DNA of 64,000 bases. Origin: Charina bottae (taxonomy: Eukaryota > Chordata > Lepidosauria > Squamata > Charinaidae). Both the position numbers and the translations under genes were made by a program. Positions 24,235-35,741 of the stretch are shown here, one piece after another; the stretch's first letter is position 1, and each line of letters begins with the position of its first letter. The notes beneath the pieces are model-generated. The model had not been told where the DNA came from, did no database searches, and saw nothing but the letters and a program-made list of their open reading frames with translations. Location of the stretch: positions 82,207,798 through 82,271,797 of the forward strand of contig JALMGJ010000004.1 in NCBI GenBank assembly GCA_023362775.1. The letters run 5' to 3'.

Positions 24235-25560
24235 AGTCAGCTATGTTATCTTTGAGTATCGAGTATCTTTTCAGTTGTGTCTGGCTCTTTCCCCACTGGT
24301 TCCCATTTTTCCCCTTGGCCTTGCCCTATTAACTGTGAGTGATGATTTTCAATTCACATGGAAACAGGCAGTAGCAACTAAAATCTCAACCCTGGGCCTC
24401 TTTCCAGGTCTTCTATTCAACTTGGGATATGATCAGGCCAAAGCACTCATTAAACAGCATGTAGCAGACACAGAGCACCAATTGGATCTAGCCAGGACCC
24501 CAACCTTTATTGCCAGTACCAACAGGTACTCTGCCTCCCCATGGCATAATCCGGAAGCTACAGATGGTGCAGAATGCGGCTGCGCGGGCAGTTTTGGGTG
24601 CGCCAAGATCTGCACATGTAACACCGTTGCTCCGCGAGCTGCATTGGGTGCCGGTTTGCTTCCAGGTACAATTCAAGGTGTTGGTTATCACCTTTAAAGC
24701 CCTACATGGCATGGGGCCAGAATACCTGAGGGACCGTCTTATCCCCATTTTATCGACCCGCCCCACCCGGTCATTCAGAGAGGGCCTGTTACGAACCCCA
24801 TCAATTAGAGAATGCCATCTGATGGGGTCTAGGAGACGGGCCTTCTCGGTGGCAGCGCCCACTCTATGGAACATCTTGCCCCCAGAGTTGAGACAGATCT
24901 CCTCCCTCCCGACCTTTACGAAAGAGCTGAAGACCTGGTTCTGCCGCCTGGCATGGGAAGGAGGAAGGGATAGTTCCTCATGGGGGTGGTTAATCACCTA
25001 ATTTTATAATGCCCTTCTTTTAATTAATTCCACTGTCCATCTGGATTTTATAATTTTATAATTATTATTGTATTGTATAATTGAGGTTTTATATATTTTA
25101 GATTTTATTTTAACTTATTTTATTGTGAACCGCCCAGAGTTCCCCGTTGGGGGAGATGGGCGGTCATATAAATTAAACAAACAAACAAATAAATAAATAA
25201 ATAAACCTGAAGTACCTAAACACCAGAAGGCCTTTACTCTGACATGATGTCACACCCTCCCCTCAGCTGTCCTTGAAGGCCGATACAGGAAGATTCCTTA
25301 CCCGGAGAGACAATGCCCCTGTGACTCTGGACACACAGAAATAACACAGCATATTCTTCTCCAGTGCCTGTACTACAGAGACATTCATACTAGCTTCATC
25401 TCACCATTACTGCATAAATACCCAGGGCACACAGGACAATTTTACACCACCCTGCTGCTTTCAGATGCCAACCCTGCTATAAAATACAATGTTGCCAGGC
25501 TCTGTGCAGCAGTGCTCAAAATTCATCAGATTATGGCCTGTGCTATAAACTAGATTTAAT
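24235..25560 (+). pseudogene. Decayed LINE C-terminus, split by an L2-like insertion
   Basis: The left part (24,235-24,527) ends in DQAKALIKQHVADTEHQL and TPTFIAST. The right part (from about 25,206) continues with VPKHQKAFTL, a TGA, then SAVLEGRYRKIPYPERQCPC and EITQHILLQCLYYRDI, a Cys/His zinc-knuckle-like C-terminus. It stops at a TAG after KIHQIMACAIN (about 25,552). The two parts read as one protein end, interrupted between 24,528 and 25,205. I recall this arrangement from squamate LINEs but cannot name the clade. The spacing C-x-C...H-x(4)-C is visible. Confidence 0.6.
24528..25205 (+). mobile_element. L2-like LINE, 3' end with complete tail
   Basis: An open frame (24,510-25,001) carries the L2/CR1-group C-terminus: LQMVQNAAARAVLGA, LLRELHWVPVCFQVQFKVLV, TFKALHGMGPEYL and RRRAFSVAAPTLWNILP. 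The first Met and residues before about 24,540 belong to the host element, not the L2. The 3' UTR ends in a small hairpin (ACCGCCCAGAG / GATGGGCGGT) followed by AAACAAACAAATAAATAAAT. This tail is the reference used for the other L2 scraps in the window. The coding part looks intact but lacks RT catalytic motifs. Confidence 0.8.
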
Positions 25561-25929
25561 GAGCATCTTTCTTGATTGATTATGTGCCATCAATTTTTCT
25601 TTCCTACCCCTGCAGCTCAGCTCAGAAACTCCACTGCCTCCCCTTCAAAAAAAACCGAAGTTAGAACAGTTTTCTCTATTTGACACATTTTCTTAATATT
25701 TTAGTATAATCCTTTTTCTTAATATTTTAGTATAATATTTCTCTAAATAGTCATTGGTATAGTTTTTTGCAAAATTAAGATACATGCAAAATTCAAGGGA
25801 TAATTGTCTACCATCTCTCTTTATCTCTTATCTCCAGGAGAGATAGGTATTATTGAGAGCATTAGTAGTGTAGATGTGTGGAATATTATCTCTATGCACA
25901 TCCATAGGTTTGCATGCAGATACTGTATA

Positions 25930-27480
25930 TGGGAGGAGATTACTTAAGAACATAAACAGTGCCCTGCTGGATTGGAACTCTGGCCCATCTAGTCCAGCAG
26001 TCTGTTCTCACAGTGGCGAACCAACTGCACAAGGAAGTCTACTAGTCTCCCAGCAGATGGCTTCAGAGGCAGTCACACTGCCCTCAAGGCTAATAGCCAT
26101 TGATCCTTAAGACTTTCATGAATTGGTCCAACTGTTTTTGAAGCCAGCCAATGTGGCAGCCAGCACCACATTTCGTAATTGAATTACGTGTTGTGTTTAA
26201 AAAAATCCTTTTCTCTGTCCTGATTCTTCTAGGATTCAATTTCATCAGGTAACCTCTGGTTCTAGTATTTTGTGAAGGGGAGAATAGCTTATCCTTGTTC
26301 ACTTGATCTACACCATTCATCATTTAGTACATCTCAGTCATGTCCCCTCTCATTTGCCTCCTTTCTAAACTAAAAGGCCCCAAATCTCACAACCTTTCCT
26401 CATACGGAATGTCTTTCAGTCCCTTGATCATCTTAATTGTCATCCTCTGAACCTTCTCTAGCTCCACTATATCCTTTTTGAGGCAATCAGAACTGTATAC
26501 AATATTCCAGTTGTGCTTGCACCATTGATTTCTATAAGGGCATTATGATACTGACATCTCTATTTTCAATATTGTTTCTTATTATCTTTAACATGTTGTT
26601 GGCCTTCTTTACAGTGGATGCACACTGGGTCAACACCCTCATTGAACTGTTTGCCATTACTCCAAGATTTCTTTCCTCATCAGTCATAACTAGCTCTGAT
26701 CCTATTAGTTTGTATGATGTCAGGATTAAGCCTTTAGCCACAATAGTTAAGTGTGGTGAAAGGTAAAATCCTGCCATGGGAATTGGTTATAGATAAGATG
26801 AGTGTAGAGCATGAGGAGATGCCAGGATGTTGGGAAGAAGGAGAGCACCTGCATTCGAAAGAGAGCGTTAGAAGTTGTTTGGGTGATTTACAGCCAAGGT
26901 CACTCACATTTGAACCTTCTGGGAAACTCAGAGAATGGTACAGGGGAGAGATAGTGAATGGCACAGGAGGAAATGATAAGGGAATGTGAATTGTTTTATT
27001 GTTTCTTTTTCAACTGCTTTGCCCAGGAAAAGTAAGTGGGCTGGCAAAAGGGGGGAGTAGATGCTTTTACTAACTGTTTTGTGCGGGAACAGCCATTTGT
27101 GGCTTCGATCTGGATCTAGCTACTTAAATCCTAATAAAGAACTTTCCATATTCTAAATGACTTGTGGATAAAGTTACTGGTTTTGGGATTTAGAGACTAC
27201 GAACCTCACATATGACTAGTTAGGATTTTTGGCACCAATGTGCATCACTTTACAGTTGTTTGTGTTGAATTATTTCTGCCATTTTGACATCCACTCCCCT
27301 AATGTGCAGAGATCCCTTTGGAGTCCCTTTACAGTCCCTTATTGGTTTTACCACTCTGAACACTTTAGTGTCATCAGCAGATTTGGCATTCCAATCCACC
27401 AATTTTGGCCTGCAGTCTCCTAGCATTCATATACAAACACTGGTACACACCTTATTTCACTGTATTATTTTGATTCTTTT
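25930..27480 (-). pseudogene. CR1 LINE RT and 3' region, split by a solo LTR
   Basis: On the minus strand, 26,777-26,532 reads YKLIGSELVMTDEERNLGVM, ASTVKKANNMLKIIRNNIEN and IIMPL. 26,323-26,090 reads VNKDKLFSPSQNTRTRGYLM. Both are typical CR1 text. The upstream RT part lies at 27,216-27,480. The 3' UTR at the left end (about 25,930-26,030) carries the familiar CCTGCTGGATTGGAACTC ... GCCCATCTAGTCCAGCA. Stops and indels are frequent, so it is old. The solo LTR at 26,718-27,210 interrupts it. Confidence 0.85.
26718..27210 (+). mobile_element. Solo LTR in CR1, 493 bp
   Basis: Begins TGTCAGGATTAAGCC and ends GAACCTCACA (TG...CA), flanked by the 5-bp duplication TATGA at 26,713-26,717 and 27,211-27,215. 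Removing it rejoins the CR1 text (TTTGTATGA then CTAGTTAGGATTTTTGG). A poly(A) signal AATAAA lies at 27,133-27,138. No internal genes are present, so recombination between two LTRs removed the provirus body. It opens with TGTCAGG like the LTR at 29,293. Confidence 0.82.
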
Positions 27481-27634
27481 GGTTTCTGCCATATTGTCTT
27501 ATCTCATTTGTCCTTGTTGATTAGTCATCATATCTGACTACATTATTCTCTCCTATTTCCATCACTTCCCCTTTAGAACAGACATACTTCTTTTCAGTTC
27601 CTTCTTATATGATATATAGAAGGAGATATTGATT

Positions 27635-27730
27635 TTAAACTATTTTATTGTGAACCGCCTAGGGTCCCTCCTTGAGAGGGAGATGGGTGGGATATAAGTA
27701 TGATGAATAAATAAATAAATAAATAAATAT
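27635..27730 (+). repeat. L2-like LINE tail
   Basis: TTTTATTGTGAACCGCCTAG ... GAGAGGGAGATGGGTGGG ... AATAAATAAATAAATAAATA is a 5'-truncated tail. The stretch 27,740-28,245 that follows shows nothing recognisable. Confidence 0.75.
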
Positions 27731-28245
27731 TATATCTATCTATGCAGCTGTAAATAAGGTGATATGGAAAAAGAAGTTGTGTTTATGTATGTTTGTGCAT
27801 GCCCAAATCCATGTAGGCCCTGATAGACATTTCCCTATAGGCTTAACCTGGCACCCAAAGTTTGCCTAGTCTTATAATATGGTATTTATCATATCATGTA
27901 CATAGTGCATAGTGAAACAATCTTGCTTTAGATGGTACCATGATGTAGGGATAGCTGAAAGCAGGAACTATTGCCTGATTGGTTCATGAATACTTTTTAA
28001 AGAGTTAACCAGATCCTTAGGCTATGAGTCCATCAGCAGCTATCTTGGGTTCTCATTATGCCCTGAAATCCAGAGCATATTCAAAGTAAATTCTCTTGGT
28101 TAACCTATTAAAAAAAGCAGTTTTAACTACTTTTGCCCCCCATATTTTAGTTATTCTTCCTATTCTATTTTTCTTAAAACCTACTTGACTTCACTGTTAA
28201 TCACAATAGAAAAGATATATATGTATATAGTACTAATATCAATAT

Positions 28246-28277
28246 CAATATCTATAATATCATATCATATCATATCA
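28246..28277. repeat. (ATATC)n short tandem repeat
   Basis: ATATCATATCATATCATATC lies directly against the 5' end of the BovB-like copy and may be its insertion target. Confidence 0.8.
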
Positions 28278-29680
28278 AGATCTTGCAAGGTAGACTCCAT
28301 CAATTCATGGAGCGAGAATTGCCAGATGTACAAGCTGGGTTTAGAAAAGGCAGAGGAGCTAGAGACCAAATTGCCAATATCCGCTGGATAATGGAGAAAG
28401 CCAGGGAGTTTCAGAAAAACATCGATTTCTGTTTTGTTGACTATTCTAAAGCCTTTGACTGTGTGGATCATAACAAATTGTGGCAAGTTCTTGGTGGTAT
28501 GGGGATACCAAGTCATCTTGTCTGCCTCCTGAGGAATCTGTATAACGACCAAGTAGCAATGGTAAGAACAGACCACAGAACAATGGACTGGTTTAAGATT
28601 GGGAAAGGAGTATGGCAGGGTTGTATACTCTCACCCTACCTATTCAACCTGTACGCAGAACACATCATGCGATGTGCTGGGCTTGATGAATCCAAGGCTG
28701 GAGTTAAAATCGCTGGAAGAAACATTAACAATCTCAGATATGCAGATGATACCACTTTGATGGCTGAAAGCGAGGAGGAGCTGAGGAGCATTATGACGAA
28801 GGTAAAAGAAGAAAGTGTAAAAGCTGGGTTGCAGTTAAACCTCAAAAAAGCCAAGATAATGGCAACCAGCTTGATTGATAACTGGCAAACAGAGGGAGAA
28901 AACGTGGAGGCAGTGACAGACTATGTATTTCTAGGCGCAAAGATTACTGCAGATGCTGACTGCAGCCAGGAAATCAGAAGACATCTTCTTCTTGGGAGGA
29001 AAGCAATGACAAATCTTGATAAAATAGTTAAGACCAGAAACCAGTCCATACTCCAGGAAATAAAGCCAGACTGCTCACTTGAGGGAATGATATTAAAGGC
29101 AAAACTGAAGTACTTTGGCCACATAATGAGAAGACAGGATACCCTGGAGAAGATGCTGATGCTAGGGAAAGTGGAAGGCAAAAGGAAGAGGGGCTGACCA
29201 AGGGCAAGATGGATGGATTATATTCTAGAGGTGACAGACTCGACCGTCGGGGAGCTGGGGATGGCGATGGCCGACAGGAAGCTCTGGCATGGTGTCAGGG
29301 TTCATAGCTGAGGGAGGAGGAGTGTGTGCTGAGTGTTGTGGCTTTCATCGGAGACTGTGGAATGCAGTGCCAAGGTCAACCACCTGCAGGAGCTGGAGGC
29401 TTGGGAACAGAGAGGGAACTTTCTGGACATTGACATCATAGTGCCTGTGAAATTGGCGTGCAGGGGAGGAGAGTTAAGTTAACGATGTTTGGCGGGAATC
29501 CGCATTCAGATCTTTAGGAGTGCTTCAATTTACATGTATCCTGAATAAAGCTTAATCTGCATTTCAATGACTTGCATCGAGAAGTGTTTATTGGGGCATT
29601 AAAGTTGGAGTCATTACACATGGGCTGGTCCATGAAGTCATGAAGAGTCAGAAGTGACTGAATGAATAAACAACAACAAG
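28278..29680 (+). pseudogene. BovB/RTE-like LINE (subfamily A), internally deleted, split by a solo LTR
   Basis: Close relative of the 10,710 copy. The open stretch 28,283-29,197 holds FVDYSKAFDCVDH, GVWQGCILSPYLFNLYAEHI and LRYADDTTLMAESEEEL. About 170 bp present in the 10,710 copy (the segment around GCESWT) is missing at about 29,037. The frame closes at a TGA near 29,196 where the other copy has CGA. The element text stops at 29,292 and resumes at 29,619 (GGGCTGGTCCATGAAGTCAT), ending with AATAAACAACAACAAG. The 5' end is truncated within the RT. Confidence 0.88.
29293..29618 (+). mobile_element. Solo LTR in BovB, 326 bp
   Basis: Begins TGTCAGGGTTCATAGC and ends GGAGTCATTACA, bracketed by CATGG at 29,288-29,292 and 29,619-29,623. 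Its removal restores the BovB reading (CTCTGGCATGG then GCTGGTCCATGAAG). A poly(A) signal AATAAA is at 29,544-29,549. The TG...CA ends and 5-bp TSD fit a retroviral or gypsy-type LTR. Its family is unknown. Confidence 0.82.
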
Positions 29681-29699
29681 TAATACATCTAAGATGTAG

Positions 29700-31240
29700 A
29701 ATGTGATTTGTTTTCAACCACTTGAAATTTGTGTATTACCAGACTCACAATCATTAATAAAAGTAATATGCTGATGGGATAGCTATTAAAATGATGAGTC
29801 AGAATAATAATTAATCAAAAACCTATCATTTGAAATAGTCTTTTTTGGCATAAATACTGGATGGATTTCAAAGCAGTAAGAATTAGGTCTACAGGTTTCT
29901 CACAATTTAAGCAGAAGTTCTCTAACGTCTCTAAAGTGGGAAAACTAGTAGACAGAAATTGTTCAAATAAGGTGGGATAGAAATCTTTTGGACATGAAGT
30001 CTCAGATTTTTTTGGTTCACTTAATTTTAAATATACTTCCAAGCATGGTAAAACCTTAAACTAGTTCCCATTGATGTAATAAATATTAGAAGGAACAAAA
30101 AAAGGGGATAATAAAATAATACAGATTCTAAACTAGGTTTTCTCTCATAGCAATCAGAGCAATTATGAAATAACATTATGAAAGCAATTATGGACATCTG
30201 AAGACTTTATATGTTATGTTTCTTTTTTAAGTGTTGCATAGATCCAAGATAAGGAAAACATTCCCATTCTATACTATGCTTAACCTGAACAATTAGTCTA
30301 TGTTCAAAGCAAATTTCCATGAAGATAGAATGTCCGGAAAAGTAAATATAAAATAGTCCTCAATCAGGTTGGGCATTACTTGGCTTCTAATAGTTATTTA
30401 ACTTGTGCACACTTAGGTAAACAATGCTGGATGTTCATTCTTCTCTGTTTATATGAGATACATATAAAATGCCTGTGAATTTGATAACAATAGAGAAGAA
30501 AACTAGAAAGGTTTCATCTGTTTTTCATTCATTATCTCCATAACCTGTGCACTACTGGAATTTTGCAAATTTCTTGCCTAGGGACACATTTATGATATTT
30601 TCTACTGTGACATATGTTGCCAAATCAAAACAAAGCACAGAGGGAAGAAAGAAAAAATGAATACCTACCTTTCAGAACTGCTTTTTGAATGTTTTAGGTT
30701 TCTAAGCTAAAAGTATTCCCGTGTTATCTGCCATTTTTATAACAACTGCCCCCCCAAGGGCAGGAAAATAAATAAATCCTTTTTTTAAATCCAAAATTTT
30801 AAAAAAAAACATTGCAAAGCATTCTTTAAATTATAACTTCATTCCTTCAGAAAGTACAAATAATTCTGCAAATTGTATACAACAATTCTAAGTATTTAAA
30901 CTGTTGTTGGGAATTCAGATTCCTTTTTTATAAAACATATTTAAAGAAAAAACCTAGCAAAATCCCTTCTTACTATTTATGTGATATTTGTTGGCTTTAT
31001 GCTGTTCATAAGGGACTAACCTCTCTTCTCCCCTCCCCCCAAAAAAGAGCCATTTGTTAAAGTCCAATAAAGCCTGAAGTAGATTATTTTACATTTCACT
31101 GAATTGAGATCCAAACCAAACCATATGTTCCTGTAATTTTCTATATGCTTTTACAAAGATATCAAACTACATGAACAAAAGGTTCAGTTTGGATCTTACT
31201 TTACAAGGGATATACCTTGTTCACTTAACCAAGTGTTTTT
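29700..31240. other. No gene or repeat recognised
   Basis: AT-rich sequence with only short ORFs. I see A-runs and no recognisable element. Confidence 0.5.
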
Positions 31241-31244
31241 ATTA

Positions 31245-31329
31245 TTTATTTATTTATCAAATTTGTATGGCCACTCATCTCACAAAAAAGTGACTCTGGG
31301 TGGCCATACAAATTTGATAAATAGATAAA
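31245..31329. repeat. Hairpin made from L2-like tail sequence
   Basis: Arms at about 31,245-31,274 and 31,300-31,329 are reverse complements with one mismatch (core TATCAAATTTGTATGGCCAC), around a 25-nt loop. The loop (TCATCTCACAAAAAAGTGAC) and right arm carry L2-tail features such as GACTCTGGGTGG. 31,340-32,400 shows nothing recognisable apart from a G-run at about 32,262-32,271. Confidence 0.75.
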
Positions 31330-32402
31330 TAAATTTTATTTTTGGATAGAAGAGCATTGAGGAATCTGAACCCATAACAATTTCATGTGATACCACCCAG
31401 AGACACGTTTCTCATGAAAACAAGGTAAAAATTCCAAGTTTAAGAATAAATCTATTATAGCAAATCTATTGCAATTGTATTACCTTTTTCTGTCTAAGAA
31501 TCTTTCAGTTACTCATAATTATTCACAATGCTGAGAGGCATTTTTCTCCCTGCTTATTTTTAATAAGTGTGCTGCTCCCATGCTGTGAGAAGGCACTGTT
31601 TCTCCTATGTACAACATTTTCTTTATGAGATTATTTGATGAAAATTCTTTGCAATTTATTATTTTGGGGTGCTGAACCTACTTCTGCAATTTCAGGGTTT
31701 TGTCAGTAGAAAAGCAAGAAATGGCACGATGGGTAGCTCGGCTTTGTAGCTGGCATTCTGTACAACAGTTTCTAATTGCTTGCCTTAAATGAGCCTTGAG
31801 TATGCACATTGGGATACAATTTATTAGGGCTCACTCAGATGGCTGCATAATTCTCAGATAAATGACCCTTTTTCCGGTTAACTTACTCATACAGCATTTC
31901 AAGTATCATTAGCCAAAGTTTATAAAGAATATGAGAAGGTGATAAACAGAAGTAGGCGGAAAGGTATTGGAGCATGCATAAAAGCGATACAATTCCCTAT
32001 TCTATTAACCTCTTCTAATTGTAGTGGGTTGTGTTTTCTTGGTGCATTTATAGATTGTATGTGTATGACACAGATTTGACTTTCAATTGGTGTACAGCAG
32101 TTTGGGTATATTTGAATGTATGGAATTATTTGTTGTTTGAAGACCAGTCATGGAGACCCTCATTTAAAAGAGAAGGCCAGTTTGAGAGGGAAGATACTTT
32201 TAAATTCTTTATCCATGTACTGTTTTCTGCAGCAAATACTTCTGCATCTGTTTTTGCTTCGGGGGGGGGGGAATAATAGATAGGGGGAAGGTGAAATGAG
32301 ACATTTTTGAGGGAGAAACGTTAGTACAAGGGAAAATGGGATTTTTAAGCATTTAAATCAATTAGGTTATCATAAAAGCTTATTTTTATTTCAAGGAATT
32401 CA

Positions 32403-32446
32403 GTATGTATGTATGTATGTGTGTGTGTGTGTGTGTGTGTATATAT
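32403..32446. repeat. (GTAT)n(GT)n(AT)n microsatellite
   Basis: A compound microsatellite adjoining the BovB 3' end. The last 12 bp (GTGTGTATATAT, 32,435-32,446) recur just after the element at 33,156-33,167. Confidence 0.9.
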
Positions 32447-33155
32447 TGTTGTTGTTTATTCGTTCAGTCGTTTCCGACTCTTCGTGACTTCATGGACCAG
32501 TCCACGCCAGAGCTTTCTGTCGGCCATCACCATCCCCAGCTCCCCAATGGTTGAGTCCGTCACCTCCAGAATACCATCCATCCATCTTGCCCTTGGTCGG
32601 CCCCTCTTCCTTTTGCCTTCCACTTTTCCTAGCATCAGCTTCTTCTCCAGGGTATCCTGTCTTCTCATTATGTGGCCAAAGTACTTCAGTTTTGCCTTTA
32701 ACATCATTCCCTCAAGTGAGCAGTCTGGCTTGATTTCCTGGAGTATGGACTGGTTTGATCTTCTTGCAGTCCAAGGCACTCTCAGAATTTTCCTCCAACA
32801 CCACAGTTCAAAAGCATCTATCTTCCTTCGCTCAGCCTTCCTTATGGTCCAGCTCTCACAGCCATAGGTTACTACAGGGAATACCATTGATTTAACTATG
32901 CGGACCTTTGTTGTCAGTGTGATGTCTCTGCTCTTAACTATTTTATCAAGATTTGCCATTGCTCTCCTCCCAAGAAGTAGACGTCTTCTGATTTCCTGGC
33001 TGCAGTCAGCGTCTGCAGTAATCTTTGCGCCTAGAAATACAAAGTCTGTCACTGCCTCCACTTTTTCTCCCTCTATTTGCCAGTCATCAATCAAGCTCGT
33101 TGCCATAATCTTGGTTTTTTTGAGGTTTAACTGCAACCCAGCTTTTGCACTTTCT
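32447..33155 (-). mobile_element. BovB/RTE-like LINE 3' part (subfamily A)
   Basis: On the minus strand the frame from about 33,155 to 32,456 reads SAKAGLQLNLKKTKIMATSL, FVFLGAKITADADCSQEI, VVTYGCESWTIRKAERRKID and RPRARWMDGILEVTDST, ending in LNE and a CAACAACAA tail. It is open throughout, so it is a young, 5'-truncated copy lacking the RT catalytic motifs. The translated microsatellite upstream is not part of the protein. The 12-bp flanking repeat GTGTGTATATAT fits a TSD, although microsatellite targets make this weaker. Confidence 0.9.
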
Positions 33156-33285
33156 GTGTGTATATATACATATATATATATACACATACATACATACATA
33201 CATATATATATACTATATATACATACATACATACATACATACACACACATACATATATACATACATATATATATATACTATATAT

Positions 33286-33324
<39 letters not shown>

Positions 33325-33337
33325 CATACAGTATATA
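33156..33337. repeat. Compound TA / TACA / CA microsatellite
   Basis: Two similar blocks of (TA)n-(CATA)n-(CA)n, ending in (CA)n at about 33,301-33,326. Long Tyr/Ile/His and Tyr/Val/Cys ORFs across it are artefacts. Confidence 0.95.
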
Positions 33338-33402
33338 TGCAACTCGAAGAGAAGTTAGTCAGCTGGTAGAACTACAGAAGGGTGTGGAGATTAAGGATAA
33401 AA

Positions 33403-33404
<2 letters not shown>
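33338..33404 (+). pseudogene. R4/Dong-type LINE scrap duplicated from within the neighbouring element
   Basis: REVSQLVELQKGVEIKDKT is encoded here and again at about 34,249-34,306 in the main element. The DNA is almost identical over about 60 bp. It is bordered by (CA)n on the left and (TA)n on the right. Confidence 0.85.

Positions 33405-33440
<36 letters not shown>
33405..33440. repeat. (TA)n microsatellite
   Basis: About 18 TA units separate the duplicated scrap from the start of the main R4-type element. Confidence 0.95.
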
Positions 33441-33444
<4 letters not shown>

Positions 33445-33546
33445 CTTTGAAGCGGGAGACCGGGTTCAAATCCCGGCTGTACATACCTTACCAGTAGGGG
33501 TCCTTGGGCAAAGACCCCCAAACGCTTCACCTGCCTACCTCAAACT

Positions 33547-34418
33547 ATGAGAGTGACACGAACTAAGAGAGTCATGCCGGCTCGGACATGGCCTGTATTA
33601 ACAAGGTCCGCATCAGATGTTGGGGAACCAGGGCAATCTGACGATAAGTGGACTACTGGAACAAACCATACATGGATGAGACAAGAGAACATGGAATTGA
33701 TGGAATGCTACTACAACAGTAGACCTAATGAGAGGGGATATATGAAACATATGAGGGAACTATGGATGGACAGAAGACCTGCATCCATACTAACTGAGAA
33801 ACAGCTAGTTACCCAATGCTTCAACATAGTGAAGAGGAAGATGCTCTCACAACTTGAGATGACAAATTATACAATATATCCCAGATTCAAGAAGACCCGG
33901 AAGAACAACTGGAGGTGCAGCCAACACCTGAAGCTGGAACATCACTGCCCACCCCTCCATTACAGAGCACAGCAGCTGATATGAGGCAAAAGATCATGGA
34001 TAAACTAGCTACAGTCAACTCTCGAGACTGATTACCAAGACTCAGTGGAGAAGTACCATCAGATAATATGCTAGAAGATGCCAACAGAGCCCTCACAACA
34101 ATCCCTACTACCACTACAACTCAAACCAATGAACTGGCATACACTACAGCCACTGTAATCCTGGAGATGCTTGGCTACATGATCAAGAAGAATAGCACTA
34201 CATACTTCCCCTGGAAAATGAGGTTAGAGGCTAAGATCAAGGCAACTTGGAGAGAAGTTAGTCAGCTGGTAGAACTACAGAAGGGTGTGGAGATTAAGGA
34301 TAAGACTCAGCTACTGCAAAAATACAAGGGCCTGATTCCATCTGAAGCCCTAGAGATTGCTAAACAAAGGCTCACAGCACTGGCTACCAGGCTAAGGAGA
34401 TACACTAGAGGCCAATAA
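33547..34418 (+). pseudogene. R4-type LINE N-terminal region
   Basis: Two open pieces, 33,547-33,984 and 34,068-34,418. The first holds NMELMECYYNSRPNERGYMK and ASILTEKQLVTQCFNIVKRK. The second holds TATVILEMLGYMIKKN and REVSQLVELQKGVEIKDKTQ. This is the region before the RT, with predicted helices and probably nucleic-acid binding. I see no clear zinc finger or Myb motif. A frameshift separates the pieces. Confidence 0.65.
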
Positions 34419-34419
34419 G

Positions 34420-35741
34420 ATAAATGCCCTGTTCACCAAAGAACCATCCAAGGTGTACTCCCAGCTGCAGTGCAACAACACAGTAACAGCAGAGCCACCA
34501 ACAGCAGAAATGGAACAGTACTGGAAGAACATATGGGAGAAAGAGAAGACACATAACACTTGTGCAAAGAGACTGCGGGACCTGAGAGCAGACCACAGAA
34601 ATCTCCCAGAGCAGGAACCAGTCACCATCACAGTAGCAGATATCCAACAGTGTGTCAAGAACATGAGGAGCGGGACAGCACCTGGCCCAGACCTGATCCA
34701 CACCTACTGGCTAAAGAAACTAACAGCAGTGCATGAATACCTAGCAGCACAGATGAACCAGCTGCTAGCAGCAGGCTCCCACCGAGACTGGCTAACACAA
34801 GGTAGGACAGTGCTGATCATGAAAGACCCCAGCAAGGGAACAACACAATCCAATTACCTGCCAATAACCTGCCTCCCCACAACATGGAAAGTCCTATCAG
34901 GCATCATAGCTGCCACGCTGCAGGACCATATGGGCCAGTACATGAGCACAGCTCAGAAGGGCATTGGGAATAACACCAGAGGCTCCAAACACCAGTTGCT
35001 CATAGATAGAGCAGTCACTCAAGACTCAAGCTCTAGACAGACCAATCTGAGCACAGCCTGGATTGACTACAGGAAAGCCTATGACTCAATGCCACACACA
35101 TGGATCTGTGAATGCCTGGCACTATACAAAGTCAGCAGGACTCTACGGACCTTCCTCAAGAACTCAATGGGACTGTAGAAGACAACACTGGAAGTCACCT
35201 CAAGACGGTTTGCACAAGTGGCCATCAAGTGTGGCATATACCAAGGTGATGCACTGTCCCTGCTGTTGTTCTGCATGGGCTTGAACCCCCTCACCAGATT
35301 GTCACAAGACCTGGATACGGATACAAGTTCAAGAGTGGAACTAACATCAGCCACCTCCTCTACATGGATGACATCAAGCTGAATGCTAAGAGTGAACGAG
35401 ACATCGAATCACTGATCCACCTGACACGGATCTACAGTGAGGACATTGGGATGTCATTCGGACTAGAGAAGTGTGGCCGGATGGTAGTAAAGAGAGGGAA
35501 GGTATTTAAGACTTATGGGGTGGAACTACCAGCAGGCCACATAGCAGACATACAGACCAGCTACAAGTACCTTGGTATCCCACAGTCACATGGGAACCAT
35601 GATGAGAAGGCAAGGAAGACAGCAACATCCAAGTACCACCAAAGGATAAGAAAGATCCTGAAGAGCCAGCTCAATGGGAAGAACAAGATCCATGCCATTA
35701 ACATGTATGCCCTGCCATCATCAGATACCCTGCCAGTATAG
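34420..35741 (+). pseudogene. R4-type LINE reverse transcriptase
   Basis: The frame 34,453-35,178 contains NMRSGTAPGPDLIHTYWLKK, TCLPTTWKVLSGIIAATL and AWIDYRKAYDSMPHTWI with the motif A aspartate, and ends in a TAG at about 35,176. The motif B-like IYQGDALS lies past that stop at about 35,240. After a frameshift, 35,364-35,741 gives LLYMDDIKLNAKS with the catalytic YMDD (about 35,360), then SFGLEKCGRMVVKRG and YKYLGIPQSHGNHDEKA. The catalytic residues survive but the frame is broken at least twice. Confidence 0.8.

Noticed and set aside
24224..24697. 157-codon ORF as a host gene
   Set aside because: It runs from one LINE end into another LINE in a different frame. It is a junction artefact.
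33127..33369. Overlapping ORFs rich in Tyr, Ile, His or Val, Cys
   Set aside because: They are translations of TA/CA/TACA microsatellites in several frames. The same applies to 37,333-37,789.
33452..33480. Functional tRNA gene
   Set aside because: Only a T-arm and possible anticodon-arm-like part are present. The acceptor and D arms are missing. The SINE heads elsewhere likewise lack full tRNA cloverleafs.
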